Shown piece after piece: positions 6,905 to 6,935 of a stretch of 6,935 nucleotides of DNA. The notes under the pieces were generated by a model. The model made no database searches. It had not been told where the DNA came from and was given only the letters and a program-made list of their open reading frames with translations. A program made the translations under genes and the position numbers. The DNA is from a bacterium (GTDB taxonomy: Bacteria; CSSED10-310; JAJRTK01), in NCBI GenBank assembly GCA_024278345.1, contig JAJRTK010000227.1:1-6935 (forward strand). Direction: 5' to 3'. Positions within the stretch are counted from its first letter, which is position 1, and each line of letters starts with the position of its first letter.

Positions 6905-6935
6905 GGACCACCTTCGAGTCACGCAAACGTGACCC
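6898..6935. repeat. 38-bp direct repeat, right copy
   Basis: This matches 174-211 with three differences (TT to CC near the start, and G to A in the hairpin loop). The perfect stem GTCACG (6918-6923) with CGTGAC (6928-6933) is kept, with loop CAAA. The first seven bases overlap the right arm of stem 4 in the preceding array. The window ends at the repeat, so homology may continue to the right. Confidence 0.85.

Noticed and set aside
174-6935. Integron attC sites or transposon ends as the flanking repeats
   Set aside because: The repeats are direct, not terminal inverted repeats. They lack the GTTRRRY/RYYYAAC core of attC sites, and no integrase or transposase is present.

Overview
This is a GC-rich bacterial window holding one compact, co-directional three-gene locus on the + strand, with structured non-coding DNA on both sides. 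The host cannot be identified with confidence. Composition and the flanking small-hairpin repeats suggest a high-GC, probably proteobacterial, chromosome. No cas gene, CRISPR array, transposase, tRNA or rRNA is visible.

Layout. Positions 1-363 are non-coding: a small hairpin, the left copy of a 38-bp direct repeat (174-211) and a weak sigma70-like promoter. Gene A (364-1989) encodes an unrecognised, apparently soluble alpha/beta protein of about 541 residues. Gene B (1986-3149) overlaps it by ATGA behind a strong Shine-Dalgarno. It encodes a 387-residue ECF/sigma70-like protein with a clear region-2 segment and two region-4-like segments that look like an internal duplication. A 114-bp gap with a UUCG-type hairpin follows. 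Gene C (3264-6704) encodes a 1146-residue protein: a helical N-terminal part, a 20-residue tandem-repeat linker, a middle part I do not recognise, and two consecutive C-terminal domains that match the CARF fold of the Cas_APE2256 type. Positions 6705-6935 are non-coding and carry a run of five consecutive stem-loops, ending in the right copy of the 38-bp repeat (6898-6935).

How the parts may work together (inference). A double-CARF protein is a candidate sensor of a cyclic oligonucleotide or similar nucleotide ligand, and the neighbouring sigma-like protein is a candidate transcriptional output. Ligand sensing linked to an ECF sigma factor has precedent in type III CRISPR accessory modules: SAVED-Lon CalpL with CalpT/CalpS, and gRAMP/Craspase with Csx30 and CASP-sigma. 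Here, however, no protease is recognisable, the sigma factor is oversized, both CARF units lie in one chain, and no CRISPR effector is in view. The locus may therefore be a different, possibly undescribed, signal-to-transcription or defence module. Gene A is the main unknown. Its C-terminal half has only a faint, unproven resemblance to actin/Hsp70-type ATPases.
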